The notes: generated by a model from the letters alone, not told the origin. Shown: positions 25,822 to 34,365, counted from the stretch's first letter. The stretch is 64,000 nt of DNA from Desulfolutivibrio sulfoxidireducens (GCF_013376475.1 NZ_CP045508.1:2516001-2580000); one strand, 5' to 3'. Program-made: numbers and translations.

Positions 25822-26945
25822 ACAGCCAGTCCGCCCGCCGCATCGCGGCCATCATGGTCAAGGAGTCCCTGCAGATCCTGCGCGACCCCTCCTCCATCCT
25901 GATCGGGTTCATCCTGCCGGTGTTTTTGACGCTCTTGTCGGGCTATTCCACCAATCTGGACATCATGGACCTGTCCGTGGGCCTGGTCCTGGAGGATGAC
26001 TCCCCCGAGGCAAGGTCCCTGGCCGCCGCGTTCGCCGCCTCCACCGCCTTTGCGGTGCGCACCGGCCGGGACCGCCGGGAATTCGCGGACGACCTGACCA
26101 TGGGGCGTTTGCGCGGGCTGGTGGTCATCCCCCAGACCTTTGGCCGGGACCTGGCCCGGGCGGACGAAAGCGTGCCCTTCCAGGTCATCGCCGACGGCAG
26201 CGAGCCCAACACGGCCACGTTCCTGCAAAACTACGCCCAGGGGGTGTGGCGGTCCTGGATGGAGATACGGGCCGAAAAAAACGGCCAAAGCTTCACCCAG
26301 GCCGTGGAGCTCGTGCCGCGCACCTGGTTCAACCAGGACCTTGTCAGCCTCAACAGCCTGCTTCCCGGGGGCATGGCCATCAACCTGACGCTTATCGGCG
26401 CGCTTTTGACGGCCCTGGTGGTGGCCCGGGAGTGGGAGCGGGGGACCATGGAGGCCCTTCTGGCCACGCCCATCGGGCCCGTGGAGCTGCTCGCGGGCAA
26501 GCTGATCCCGTATTTCGCGCTGGGACTCGGGGCGCTTGGCATCTGCATGTTCATCACCCTCACGGTCTTCCATGTCCCCTACCGGGGTTCCGTGTCCGCC
26601 CTGCTGATCGTCTCCTCGGTGTTTCTCGTCTCCGCCCTGAGCCTGGGGCTTTTCATCTCCACGGCGGCCAAAAACCAGTTCGTGGCCTCCCAGATCGCCA
26701 TCCTGTCCGCGTTTCTGCCGGCCTATTTCCTGTCCGGCTACGTGTTCGAGCCCTCGGGCATGCCGCTTCCGGTGAGGCTTCTGACCCACGTCATCGCGGC
26801 CAAATACTATGTCTCGTGCCTGAAGACGCTTTTTCTGGCCGGCGACTCCTGGCCGCTTTTGTGGCCCAACATCGGCGGCATGGCGGCCATCGCCGTGGTG
26901 CTTCTGGGGCTGACCCTGCTGACGAGCCGACGGAGGGTGGCCTGA
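25818..26945 (+). CDS. ABC-2 type permease (YbhS-like)
   Basis: A 375-residue permease. One N-terminal transmembrane helix is followed by a periplasmic domain of about 140 residues, and then five helices in the C-terminal half (for example NLTLIGALLTALVVAREWER and QIAILSAFLPAYFLSGYVFE). The segment EWERGTMEALLATPIGPVEL is the conserved ABC-2 cytoplasmic loop. It forms a heterodimer with the next gene product by inference from YbhS/YbhR. Confidence 0.92.
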   Translation: MNSQSARRIAAIMVKESLQILRDPSSILIGFILPVFLTLLSGYSTNLDIMDLSVGLVLEDDSPEARSLAAAFAASTAFAVRTGRDRREFADDLTMGRLRGLVVIPQTFGRDLARADESVPFQVIADGSEPNTATFLQNYAQGVWRSWMEIRAEKNGQSFTQAVELVPRTWFNQDLVSLNSLLPGGMAINLTLIGALLTALVVAREWERGTMEALLATPIGPVELLAGKLIPYFALGLGALGICMFITLTVFHVPYRGSVSALLIVSSVFLVSALSLGLFISTAAKNQFVASQIAILSAFLPAYFLSGYVFEPSGMPLPVRLLTHVIAAKYYVSCLKTLFLAGDSWPLLWPNIGGMAAIAVVLLGLTLLTSRRRVA

Positions 26946-28054
26946 TGTACGGCCGGGTGCGGGCATTGGTGATCAAGGAGCTTCTGGCGGTCCTTCGCGA
27001 CAAGCAAAGCCGCATCGCCCTGGTCATGCCGCCCATCCTGATGCTGACCATCTTCGCCTTCGCGGCCACGCTCGAGGTCAAAAACGTGGATCTGGCCGTG
27101 CTGGACCAGGACGGGGGCCAGGCCGCCATCGAACTGACCCAGCGATTCGCGGGCGCGCCCTTTTTCACCAACGTCTTTTTCCTGCACGGAATCGAACAGA
27201 TCGCCCCGGCCCTGGAGAACGAGCGGGCCATGGCCGTTGTGGTCTTCGCCGAGGATTTTTCCCGCGACGTGGCCGCCGGCCGGCCGGCCCGGATCCAGCT
27301 TCTTCTGGACGGCCGGCGCAGCAACACCGCCCAGATTGTGCAGGGCTACGCCAGCCGCATCGTGGAGCGCTACACCCAGGACCTGGCCGACCGGTACGAC
27401 CTCCCCGGGCCGCCGGCCACCCTGACGGCGCGCAACTGGTTCAACCCCAACCTGGACTACCTGTGGTACACGGTCCCCAACCTCATCGGGCTCTTAAGCA
27501 TGGCCGTGGGCCTTCTGGTGACCTCGTTGTCCGTGGCCCGGGAACGGGAGCTTGGCACCTACGACCAGCTTCTGGTGACCCCGTTGTCGGCGCGCGAGAT
27601 CCTGGCCGGCAAGACCATCCCGGCCATGATCATGGGCCTGGCCGAGGGATTTTTGATCACCGCCGTGGCCATCGGCTGCTTCGGGATTCCGTTTATGGGG
27701 TCGTTTCCGGTCCTGGCCGCAAGCCTGTTCCTGTTCATGCTCTCGGTGGTGGGGTTCGGGCTTTTCATCTCCTCGGTGTGCAACACCCAGCAGCAGGCCA
27801 TCCTGGGCACCTTCACCTTCATGATCCCTGCCGCGCTGCTCTCGGGCTTCGCCACGCCCATCGAGACCATGCCGGAATTTTTGCAAATCGTGTCCCTGGC
27901 CAATCCCCTGCGCCACTTCCTGGTGGCCATCCGGGGCATCCTGCTCAAGGCCATGCCCTTTCCCATGGTTCTCGAGACGATCTGGCCGCTGGCGCCCATC
28001 GCCGCGGTGACCCTGACCCTGGCCGGATGGTTCTTCAGGCGGGGGATCCGGTAA
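26945..28054 (+). CDS. ABC-2 type permease (YbhR-like)
   Basis: A 369-residue permease homologous in layout to its neighbour. ALVIKELLAVLRDKQSRIAL and the first helix are followed by a periplasmic domain and five C-terminal helices, with the ABC-2 loop ARERELGTYDQLLVTPLSAR. Its ATG overlaps the preceding stop by one base (TGATG). A type A hairpin begins at the very next base after its stop codon. Substrates of the E. coli counterpart include some antibiotics; the substrate here is unknown. Confidence 0.92.
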   Translation: MYGRVRALVIKELLAVLRDKQSRIALVMPPILMLTIFAFAATLEVKNVDLAVLDQDGGQAAIELTQRFAGAPFFTNVFFLHGIEQIAPALENERAMAVVVFAEDFSRDVAAGRPARIQLLLDGRRSNTAQIVQGYASRIVERYTQDLADRYDLPGPPATLTARNWFNPNLDYLWYTVPNLIGLLSMAVGLLVTSLSVARERELGTYDQLLVTPLSAREILAGKTIPAMIMGLAEGFLITAVAIGCFGIPFMGSFPVLAASLFLFMLSVVGFGLFISSVCNTQQQAILGTFTFMIPAALLSGFATPIETMPEFLQIVSLANPLRHFLVAIRGILLKAMPFPMVLETIWPLAPIAAVTLTLAGWFFRRGIR

Positions 28055-28130
28055 CCAGGGGGGAACCTTTTTTGAAAAAAAGGTTCCCCCCTGGACCCCT
28101 CTCCAAAAAACTTCGCCACGCTTCGCGTCC
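28055..28130 (+). repeat. Post-stop hairpin element, type A, copy 3
   Basis: A perfect stem of about 19 bp begins directly after the permease stop: CCAGGGGGGAACCTTTTTT (28055-28073) pairs with its complement ending at 28094. The tail ACCCCTCTCCAAAAAACTTCG and the continuation CCACGCTTCGCG match copy 1 (12528-12600). Confidence 0.88.
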
Positions 28131-28170
28131 GCGCTCGGGAGCAATTATTCGCACTGAACTTCCTGAATTT

Positions 28171-28273
28171 CCGGCCGATTTTCCCCGGCGCGTCGCGCCG
28201 GGGAAAATCGGCCGGGATCAGGGGGTCCGGGGGAAATGATTTCCCCCGGGCGGGGTCCGGGGCGGCAGCCCCG
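28171..28273 (+). repeat. Composite hairpin element, type C, copy 2
   Basis: A near-perfect palindrome with 22-bp arms (28171-28192 and 28194-28215) is followed by GGGGGTCC, the shared core GGGGGAAATGATTTCCCCC, GGGGTCC and the small stem GGGGCGGCAGCCCC. The layout matches 12675-12778 although the first stem differs in sequence. The gap 28055-28330 holds only these two elements. Confidence 0.85.
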
Positions 28274-28330
28274 TTTCCTCTGGGATTTGACGCAAAAAAC
28301 GGGCATGATGCGTGCCTGGAGCAATGAAAC

Positions 28331-28753
28331 ATGACCACTGACATCCGAGACATCAAGCACGTCATCGAAGAGATGATCCCCTTCGACCTGTTCCTGGGCA
28401 TGAAGGTGGAAGAGGCCAGAGAGGGCTACGCCCGCATCCGGCTGCCCTACCGCCCGGAATTCATCGGCGACCCCCGGCGACCCGCCCTGCACGGCGGCAT
28501 CCTCTCCACCCTGATCGACACCTGCGGCGGCACGGCCGTGTGGGCCTCGTGCGACGTGAAGGACCGGGTGGCCACCATCGACCTGCGCGTGGACTACCTG
28601 CGACCGGCCCCGCCGGCCGACGTCATCGCCGTGGGCGAGGTCAAGCTTTTGGGCAACCGGGTGGGCAACGCCTCGGTACGCATCTATTCGGTTCTGGACG
28701 AAACCGTGACCCTGGCCGAGGGACGCGGGGTCTACAACATCCGCAAGGCCTGA
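28331..28753 (+). CDS. PaaI-type hotdog-fold thioesterase
   Basis: A 140-residue hotdog protein of the PaaI/YigI class that hydrolyses acyl-CoA thioesters. The core motif RPALHGGILSTLIDTCGGTA contains the HGG signature and the Asp that acts in catalysis; RVDYLRPAPPADVIAVGEV follows as expected. The ATG at 28331 has a weak GGAG upstream. It stands alone between the efflux operon and a convergent gene, and its acyl substrate cannot be predicted. Confidence 0.85.
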   Translation: MTTDIRDIKHVIEEMIPFDLFLGMKVEEAREGYARIRLPYRPEFIGDPRRPALHGGILSTLIDTCGGTAVWASCDVKDRVATIDLRVDYLRPAPPADVIAVGEVKLLGNRVGNASVRIYSVLDETVTLAEGRGVYNIRKA

Positions 28754-28842
28754 CGGCGAGGAGAGCCTCCCGCCGCGCGCATGGGGCGTCGGACGAAAGG
28801 GCGCGGCGTCTCTGGCAGCCGCACGTCCCGCCTCCAGGCGAA

Positions 28843-30108
28843 TCAGTTCCCCACGGCGTCGCCGGCCTCGGCGGAAATCTGTCCGTAGCGCCGGACAGGA
28901 TCGAGGGTCCCGATGTAGTCGAGGATGGCGTCGGCCAAAATGACGTTGCCGCGCTCGTTGAAATGGCAGCAGACGTCCCAGTACACGGTCTCGCGCACGT
29001 CGTGGAACACGCCTGTGGCGTCGAGGAAGGAAACGCCCTGCTTCCTCAGAAGGGGAATCCTGTCCTCAAGCAGCCTGTACCCTTCCCGGGCCCACCGGAC
29101 ATAGGGAAAGGACTCGTCGTAGGCGTGCCGCACTTCCTCCTCGGACAGGGGTTTTGAATCCTTGAGGTACTGGTTCGGCTGCAGCACGTGGACGTACACG
29201 ACGCCATTGTCCCGCGCCGCCCGGGACATCATCAGGCTGCCCCGGACCCAGTAGTCGGCCAGCCGGGCCATGGTTTCGGCGTCGTAGACCACGGGCGGGG
29301 CGTCGTTTCCGGCCAGCGCCTCCTCAAGCGCGGCCTGATAGGCGGCAATCCTGCGATCCACGCACTTGTCCAGAAGAAACCACAGCACGTCGACCGTGTT
29401 GGCGGCGCCGCCAAGGGCCTGATAGCCGGCCAGAAGCCAGCCGCGTACATCCCTGGCCAGGGCGATCTTTCCGACCAGCCTGCGCGTCGTGGGGCTGCCG
29501 GAGGTGTCGGCCAGCCCCTTCCATGATCGCGGATAGTCGGGCGGGACGCCGATGTTCTCCACCGGGGCCAGGGCCACCTCGTTATAGCCGTCGATATTGA
29601 TGACCAGATCGATCTTGGCCCCGAGAAACAGCAGATAGAAAAAAACAAGCATCTGCTGGGGCTCCTTGTATCCGCTACAACTCCCGGAAAAGACCCGGAC
29701 ATTCCTGCCCGGAAAATACGCCCCAAGCCTCTCCGAAAAATAGTCCTTGGCATCCCGATAGAACAGGCTGGCCACGGATCCCCCGATGACCAGAACATTG
29801 ATGTCCTTTGCGGCGTTGTGCCGCAACACGTCCATGTCGATGAACCCGAGGCGGCTGCCCTCGGGAGAGGTGGAATCGAAGGTGAAGCCCAGATAGGGAT
29901 GGCTGACGATGTCCCGGAACAAAGGATTGGCGGCCATCCCGTCATCCGTGGCCACCTGCTCCGAAACCCGGTCGCGTCGCGTCTGAAGGTTTTTCGTTCC
30001 GCCGTACAACGCCTTTCCCATGAAATAGGAAAAGACCTCCACGGTAACGATAAAAATCAGGAGCGCGCTGCATATGAAGAGCGTTTTCTTCCACACGGGA
30101 TGTTTCAC
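28843..30108 (-). CDS. Membrane-anchored SGNH/GDSL-like hydrolase
   Basis: About 421 residues. An N-terminal signal anchor (KKTLFICSALLIFIVTVEVF) is followed by an extracytoplasmic SGNH-type domain. VLVIGGSVASLFYR gives the nucleophile Ser, DLVINIDGYNEVAL the Asn block, and YWDVCCHFNERGN the His near the C-terminus. Such proteins often act as acyl esterases or transferases on surface polysaccharides. The chosen start is a GTG at 30108 with AGGAGA nine bases upstream; a GTG at 30192 in frame would add 28 residues. No polysaccharide cluster adjoins it, although manC and rfbC lie 19 kb away. Function is inferred from fold only. Confidence 0.7.
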   Translation of the reverse strand: MKHPVWKKTLFICSALLIFIVTVEVFSYFMGKALYGGTKNLQTRRDRVSEQVATDDGMAANPLFRDIVSHPYLGFTFDSTSPEGSRLGFIDMDVLRHNAAKDINVLVIGGSVASLFYRDAKDYFSERLGAYFPGRNVRVFSGSCSGYKEPQQMLVFFYLLFLGAKIDLVINIDGYNEVALAPVENIGVPPDYPRSWKGLADTSGSPTTRRLVGKIALARDVRGWLLAGYQALGGAANTVDVLWFLLDKCVDRRIAAYQAALEEALAGNDAPPVVYDAETMARLADYWVRGSLMMSRAARDNGVVYVHVLQPNQYLKDSKPLSEEEVRHAYDESFPYVRWAREGYRLLEDRIPLLRKQGVSFLDATGVFHDVRETVYWDVCCHFNERGNVILADAILDYIGTLDPVRRYGQISAEAGDAVGN

Positions 30109-30300
30109 GAAACGCGTTCTCCTGGCCCAGGAACGCAACGGACGGTCTTTCGCTTTCTGGATCAAGGCCTGTCGCCCGACCTCGCGGGCCACTCCGCCGG
30201 AATCAGGAGACCACAGGCGCGGTCCTTCCGGAAAACCCCTTTCCCACAGCCCTCACGCACGGCCAGCGGCGACTATCCCGCCGGCCCGTCATGAAGGCCT

Positions 30301-30348
30301 TGTGCAGGCTATGGGAACTATGTGCAGGTCGTGGACGTTATGTGCAAG
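30301..30348 (+). repeat. Three direct repeats of TGTGCAGG at exact 20-bp spacing
   Basis: TGTGCAGG, TGTGCAGG and TGTGCAAGG begin at 30301, 30321 and 30341. The gap 30109-30377 around them holds no gene. Regular two-turn spacing suggests a protein binding array or a remnant of an insertion-sequence end. Confidence 0.6.
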
Positions 30349-30377
30349 GAATTGCGGACGGCGTCAACCCATGGTCG

Positions 30378-31514
30378 TCAATCCAGGGTCTGACGGTAGC
30401 GTTTGACCCCGATCCCAATCGACAAGAACAGGAAAAGGGCAATAGGCCACAGGTGGGGAAGGATGTCGGCCAGGCCGTTGCCCTTGAGCACGATTCCCCG
30501 CACGATGCGCAGGAAGTGCGTGAGCGGCAAAACCGCCCCGATGTACTGGGCCCACTCCGGCATGCCCCGGAAGGGAAACATGAAGCCGGAAAGGATGATC
30601 GAGGGCAAAAAGAAAAAAAACGACATTTCCACGGCCTGGAGTTGGTTTTGGGCCACGGTGGAGAAGGTGATGCCCACGCCCAGGTTGGCCACGATGAAAA
30701 AGAAGGACACGCCGAAAAGCAGCCACAGGCTGCCCAGAAGCGGCACATGGAAAAGAAACCTGGCCGCGACCACGATCAACGCCATCTGGACGTAGCCCAC
30801 CAGGATATAGGGCACGAGCTTGCCAAGGAGCACCTCCAGGGGCCGGACCGGGGTGATCAGCAGGTTCTCCATGGTCCCCCGCTCCCGTTCCCGGGTGATG
30901 GCCAACGAGGTGATGATCACCAGGGTCATGGTCAGGACCACGCCCATAAGGCCGGGCACGACGTTGTACTGGGTGATGGCCTCGGGGTTGTAGCGGGGGT
31001 GGACGCGCAGGGTCACGGGGCCGTCCGTGGCCCGAAGCGGGGCCAGGGGGCCGGTAAGGTCCCGGTTCAAGGCGCTGCTTATTCCCTCGCGCACGGCGGT
31101 CACGGCGTTGCTGGTGGCCGAGGGGTCGGTGGCGTCGGCCTCCAGGAGCAGGACGGGCTTTTCGCCGCGAACCAGATTGCGCCCAAAATCCGGGGGGATG
31201 GTGACCGCGAACTGGACGGTGCCCAGGCGAAGCAGTTCCTCGGCCTCGGACTCGCTGTCGATCTCGGCCACGAAATCGAAATAGAGGCTGTTTTTCATGG
31301 CCGAAAGCAGGGTCCGGGAAAAGACGCTGCGGTCGTTGTCCAGGACCACGGTGGGCAGGTGCTTGGGGTCGGAGTTGATGGCGTAGCCAAAAAGGATCAG
31401 TTGCAGAAGCGGGATGCCGACCATCATCCCGAAGGTCAGCCGATCCCGGCGCATCTGGACGAACTCCTTGGCCACCATTGCCGCAAGTCGGCGCAACGAA
31501 AACACCCTGGACAT
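30378..31514 (-). CDS. ABC-2 type permease (YhhJ/YbhR-like)
   Basis: A 378-residue exporter permease with one N-terminal helix (MMVGIPLLQLILFGYAI), a periplasmic domain of about 150 residues and five C-terminal helices. The ABC-2 loop is RERERGTMENLLITPVRPLE. The ATG at 31514 has GGAGGGAAAGG upstream. It is the third structural gene of the second efflux operon, but it is separated from the ATPase gene by 235 bp that contain two strong hairpins. Only one permease is present here, so the pump is probably a homodimer, or it borrows another subunit. Confidence 0.9.
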   Translation of the reverse strand: MSRVFSLRRLAAMVAKEFVQMRRDRLTFGMMVGIPLLQLILFGYAINSDPKHLPTVVLDNDRSVFSRTLLSAMKNSLYFDFVAEIDSESEAEELLRLGTVQFAVTIPPDFGRNLVRGEKPVLLLEADATDPSATSNAVTAVREGISSALNRDLTGPLAPLRATDGPVTLRVHPRYNPEAITQYNVVPGLMGVVLTMTLVIITSLAITRERERGTMENLLITPVRPLEVLLGKLVPYILVGYVQMALIVVAARFLFHVPLLGSLWLLFGVSFFFIVANLGVGITFSTVAQNQLQAVEMSFFFFLPSIILSGFMFPFRGMPEWAQYIGAVLPLTHFLRIVRGIVLKGNGLADILPHLWPIALFLFLSIGIGVKRYRQTLD

Positions 31515-31640
31515 GCCTTTCCCTCCGTCTTTCCCCATCCCGTCTTTGCCCGCCCCGCCGCTCTCTCCGCCTCCCCTCACCCCTCCCCGCCATGCTGTTC
31601 TCTCCGCCTTCCCCAGCCCCGGAATCGTTTCCATCCAGCC

Positions 31641-31683
31641 CGTGGCGGCGTGACCCGCGCCTTGCACGGGTCACGCCGCCACG
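31641..31683 (+). other. Perfect 17-bp inverted repeat between ATPase and permease genes
   Basis: CGTGGCGGCGTGACCCG (31641-31657) pairs exactly with 31667-31683 around a 9-base loop. No T-run follows on either strand. With the type A hairpin just beside it, it would have to be transcribed through for the permease to be made from the operon promoter. Confidence 0.85.
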
Positions 31684-31685
31684 TA

Positions 31686-31740
31686 CGAACGTTTTTGAAG
31701 GGGGGTTCGGAGGGAAACTTTGTTCACAAAGTTTCCCCCC
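31686..31740 (-). repeat. Post-stop hairpin element, type A, copy 4 (minus orientation)
   Basis: On the minus strand, GGGGGGAAACTTTG, loop TGAA, CAAAGTTTCCC and the tail CCGAACCCCCCTTCAAAAAC match the type A consensus. It begins 10-13 bp behind the ATPase stop codon and points the same way as that gene, as in the other three copies. Confidence 0.82.
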
Positions 31741-31749
31741 GTCTCTTCC

Positions 31750-32670
31750 CTACTGGGGCCTGGTCCCGCGCATAAGGCTGATGAACACCTCCTCAAGGCT
31801 GGCCGGGATGCGTCTGGCCGTGGCCCTGCCGGCGAGAAACGGCGGCAGGTGGTTTTCCATGGCCAGCGCATCGCGGCCACTGACGTGCAGGGTGACGCCG
31901 AAGGCCACCACCTGTTCCACGCCGGGCAGGTCGCGCAGGTCGTCGATCAGGGAATACAGGTTCTCTCCGGTCAGTTCCCAGGTGGTCAGATTCTCGCGGG
32001 CCACGATCTCGGCGGCCGTGCCCGTGGTCAAAAGCGTTCCGTAGGCGATGTAGGCCAGACGGTGGCAGCGTTCGGCCTCGTCCATGTAGTGGGTGGAGAT
32101 AAGGGCGGTTATGCCCTGGCCGGCCAGCTTGTGGACCTCGTCCCAGAAGTCGCGCCGGGCCGTGGGATCGACGCCGGCGGTGGGTTCGTCGAGAAGCAGG
32201 AGCCTGGGGGAATGGATCATGCAGGCGGCCAAAGCCAGACGCTGCTTCCAGCCCCCGGAGAGATTCCCGGCCAGGGTCGTGGCGTAACGGCCAAGGTTCA
32301 TGCGTTCCACTGTGGCCTCCACGGCCCTGACCGCATCCGTGACCCCGTACATGCGGGCCATGAACTCCAGGTTCTCGCGTACGGTAAGGTCGGTGTAGAG
32401 GCTGAAGCGCTGGGCCATGTAGCCCACGTGGGGCTTGATCAAATCCGACTCGGTGAGCACGTCGTGGCCCAGACAGGTCCCTGTCCCGCCGTCCGGGCGC
32501 AAAAGGCCGCAGAGCATGCGGATGGTGGTGGTCTTGCCCGAGCCGTTGGGACCGAGAAAACCGTATATCTCGCCCTGGCGCACGGTGAGCGAGACCTTGT
32601 CCACCACGGTCTTTTTGCCAAAGACCTTGGTCAGCCCGGAAACGTCGATGACCGGTCCGGTCCCGCTCAC
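31750..32670 (-). CDS. ABC exporter ATPase (YhiH/CcmA-like)
   Basis: A 306-residue single-cassette ATPase. Motifs are GFLGPNGSGKTTTIRMLCGL (Walker A), NLSGGWKQRLALAACMI (signature), LLLLDEPTAGVDPTARR (Walker B) and the His switch in LISTHYMDEAERC. The C-terminal 80 residues (LTGENLYSLIDDLRDLPGVE onward) are the usual extension in multidrug ATPases. The start is a GTG at 32670 overlapping the stop of the HlyD gene (GTGA), which supports translational coupling. It works with the permease at 30378-31514. Confidence 0.93.
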   Translation of the reverse strand: MSGTGPVIDVSGLTKVFGKKTVVDKVSLTVRQGEIYGFLGPNGSGKTTTIRMLCGLLRPDGGTGTCLGHDVLTESDLIKPHVGYMAQRFSLYTDLTVRENLEFMARMYGVTDAVRAVEATVERMNLGRYATTLAGNLSGGWKQRLALAACMIHSPRLLLLDEPTAGVDPTARRDFWDEVHKLAGQGITALISTHYMDEAERCHRLAYIAYGTLLTTGTAAEIVARENLTTWELTGENLYSLIDDLRDLPGVEQVVAFGVTLHVSGRDALAMENHLPPFLAGRATARRIPASLEEVFISLMRGTRPQ

Positions 32671-33716
32671 GACCGCTTCCCGCCGGGGATTGGCCGGTCC
32701 AGCCGCACGTCCACGGGCTGCCCCGGATGCATGTCCCGGGCCACATCCGGGGAAAACCGGGCCTCCACCAGAAATACCAGCTTTTCCCTGAACCCCTGGC
32801 TGAAGATGACCGGCGGGGCGTATTCGGCCTGGGTGGACACGTAGTCCACCACAGCCTCGGCCGGTTCGGGCAGGCCGTCGCGGCCGACCAGGACCCGGTC
32901 GCCGGGACGGATGCGGGCCAGCTCGGCCTCGGGCACGAAGAAACGGACCTTGATGTTCTCCGGGGGCAAAAGCGACACCACCGGGCTCGAGGCCCCGACC
33001 CACTCGCCAACATAGTGCAGGGTGTCGAAGACCAGGCCGGAGACCGGGGCCGTCTGGATCTTCTGGTCCAGGTTCCACTTGGCCTGGTCGACACCGAGCC
33101 GGGCCGCGTCCACGGCCGCCCTGGCGGCCAGAACCCGGTCCACGCGGTCGGAGAGCTTCCCGGTGGCCAGCTTGGCCTCGTATTCCCGGACCACGGCCTG
33201 GCTCCTGGCGTGTTCGGTGCGGGCGTTGTCGAGTTCCTCCTGGGAGATGGTGGCCGAGGAGAACAGCGTTTCCCGGCGCTCCCGCTCCAGCTTGGCCAGG
33301 GCCAGCTCCGCCCGGGACCGTTGCAGCGAGGCCTCGATCTGGTCGATCTCCTCGGGCCTGAGGCCCTTCTCCTTGTCCCGCAGGGTGTCCTCGGCCTGGG
33401 CCAGATCGGCCCGGGCCAGGTCCAGGGCCTGGCGTTCGAACTCGTGCTCCAGGGTGAAAAGCGGAGCCCCGGCCTCGACGCGTCCGCCCTTGGAAACGCC
33501 CATCGCATCAAGCCGACCGGCGAACTTGGAGGCCACATAGACGAACTCCCCCTCCACATATCCGGGCAGGACGTCGCCTGGGGTTTGCCCGCACCCGGCC
33601 AGGGCCGTAAGCGCCACGGCCAGGGCCGCCCATACGGCGAGTCCCTTGCGGCCGGATCGGCACGCGCGCGCCGGAACGCCAAGGCCGTGCGGACCGTTTT
33701 TCCCGCTATCCGGCAT
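32667..33716 (-). CDS. HlyD-family adaptor lipoprotein
   Basis: A 349-residue membrane-fusion protein. Unlike the first adaptor (23042-24064) it has a lipoprotein signal: AVALTALAGCGQTPGD carries a LAGC lipobox. A lipoyl-like motif (YVASKFAGRLDAMGVSKGGR), a long helical hairpin (about residues 100-220, Glu/Arg-rich) and a beta-barrel (PVSGLVFDTLHYVGEWV) follow. The ATG at 33716 has GGAGG eight bases upstream. Its 5' end overlaps the TetR gene by 11 bp. Confidence 0.9.
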   Translation of the reverse strand: MPDSGKNGPHGLGVPARACRSGRKGLAVWAALAVALTALAGCGQTPGDVLPGYVEGEFVYVASKFAGRLDAMGVSKGGRVEAGAPLFTLEHEFERQALDLARADLAQAEDTLRDKEKGLRPEEIDQIEASLQRSRAELALAKLERERRETLFSSATISQEELDNARTEHARSQAVVREYEAKLATGKLSDRVDRVLAARAAVDAARLGVDQAKWNLDQKIQTAPVSGLVFDTLHYVGEWVGASSPVVSLLPPENIKVRFFVPEAELARIRPGDRVLVGRDGLPEPAEAVVDYVSTQAEYAPPVIFSQGFREKLVFLVEARFSPDVARDMHPGQPVDVRLDRPIPGGKRS

Positions 33717-34365
33717 GACCATCCCCTCCCTTTTTATCGGTCCCGGACGCGGCCAGTCCCCGCCCGAGCATCCCGGACAAAAACGAAACCATGTCCGCAA
33801 GAGGCGCCATGGGATCGATCCCGTTTTCCCTGCCCAGGCCCATGGCCGCGGCCCGTTCACGCTGGGGAGCGGACAAGGTGAACAGGACCAGGCTGCCGAT
33901 CAGGCACATGTGCACGAAAAACGGATTTTCCGGCTCGAACGCCCCGTCCCGGACCCCGCCACGCACCACCTGGTCCGTGCAGCGAAACACCCGCACCACC
34001 TGGCGCATGACCGGCTCCGAGGCGATGACCCCGCCCCGGGCTATCTCGATCAGCATGATCCTGGCCCTGGCCGGCTTTTCCTCGAAGGCCTCGGCCAGGC
34101 TGCGCACCAGGGCGTCCAGGCGGCGAGAGGGGTCCTCGGACGAGGCCACGGCCCGTTCCATGCGGGAGGCCACCTCGGCGAAGTGCTCGACCATGACCTC
34201 CTCGAACAGACGGGCCTTGTTGCCCACGTGATAATACAACCCGGCCTTGTTCACCCCGGCCGCCTTGGCGATGTGTTCCACCCGGGCCCCGGCGAAGCCC
34301 TCCCTGGCGAACACCTCGGCGGCCGCCTCCAGGATGCGGCGTTTCACCGCCATGCTTGCGTCCAT
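33706..34365 (-). CDS. TetR-family regulator of the second efflux operon
   Basis: A 219-residue repressor with a typical N-terminal helix-turn-helix (AAEVFAREGFAGARVEHIAK followed by AAGVNKAGLYYHVGNKARLF) and a TetR_C-type ligand domain. The ATG at 34365 has GAGGGGGA upstream. It is the first gene of an operon with a HlyD lipoprotein, an ATPase and a permease. A palindrome at 34380-34397, 15 bp upstream of its start, is the probable operator. The ligand is unknown. Confidence 0.9.
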   Translation of the reverse strand: MDASMAVKRRILEAAAEVFAREGFAGARVEHIAKAAGVNKAGLYYHVGNKARLFEEVMVEHFAEVASRMERAVASSEDPSRRLDALVRSLAEAFEEKPARARIMLIEIARGGVIASEPVMRQVVRVFRCTDQVVRGGVRDGAFEPENPFFVHMCLIGSLVLFTLSAPQRERAAAMGLGRENGIDPMAPLADMVSFLSGMLGRGLAASGTDKKGGDGHAG

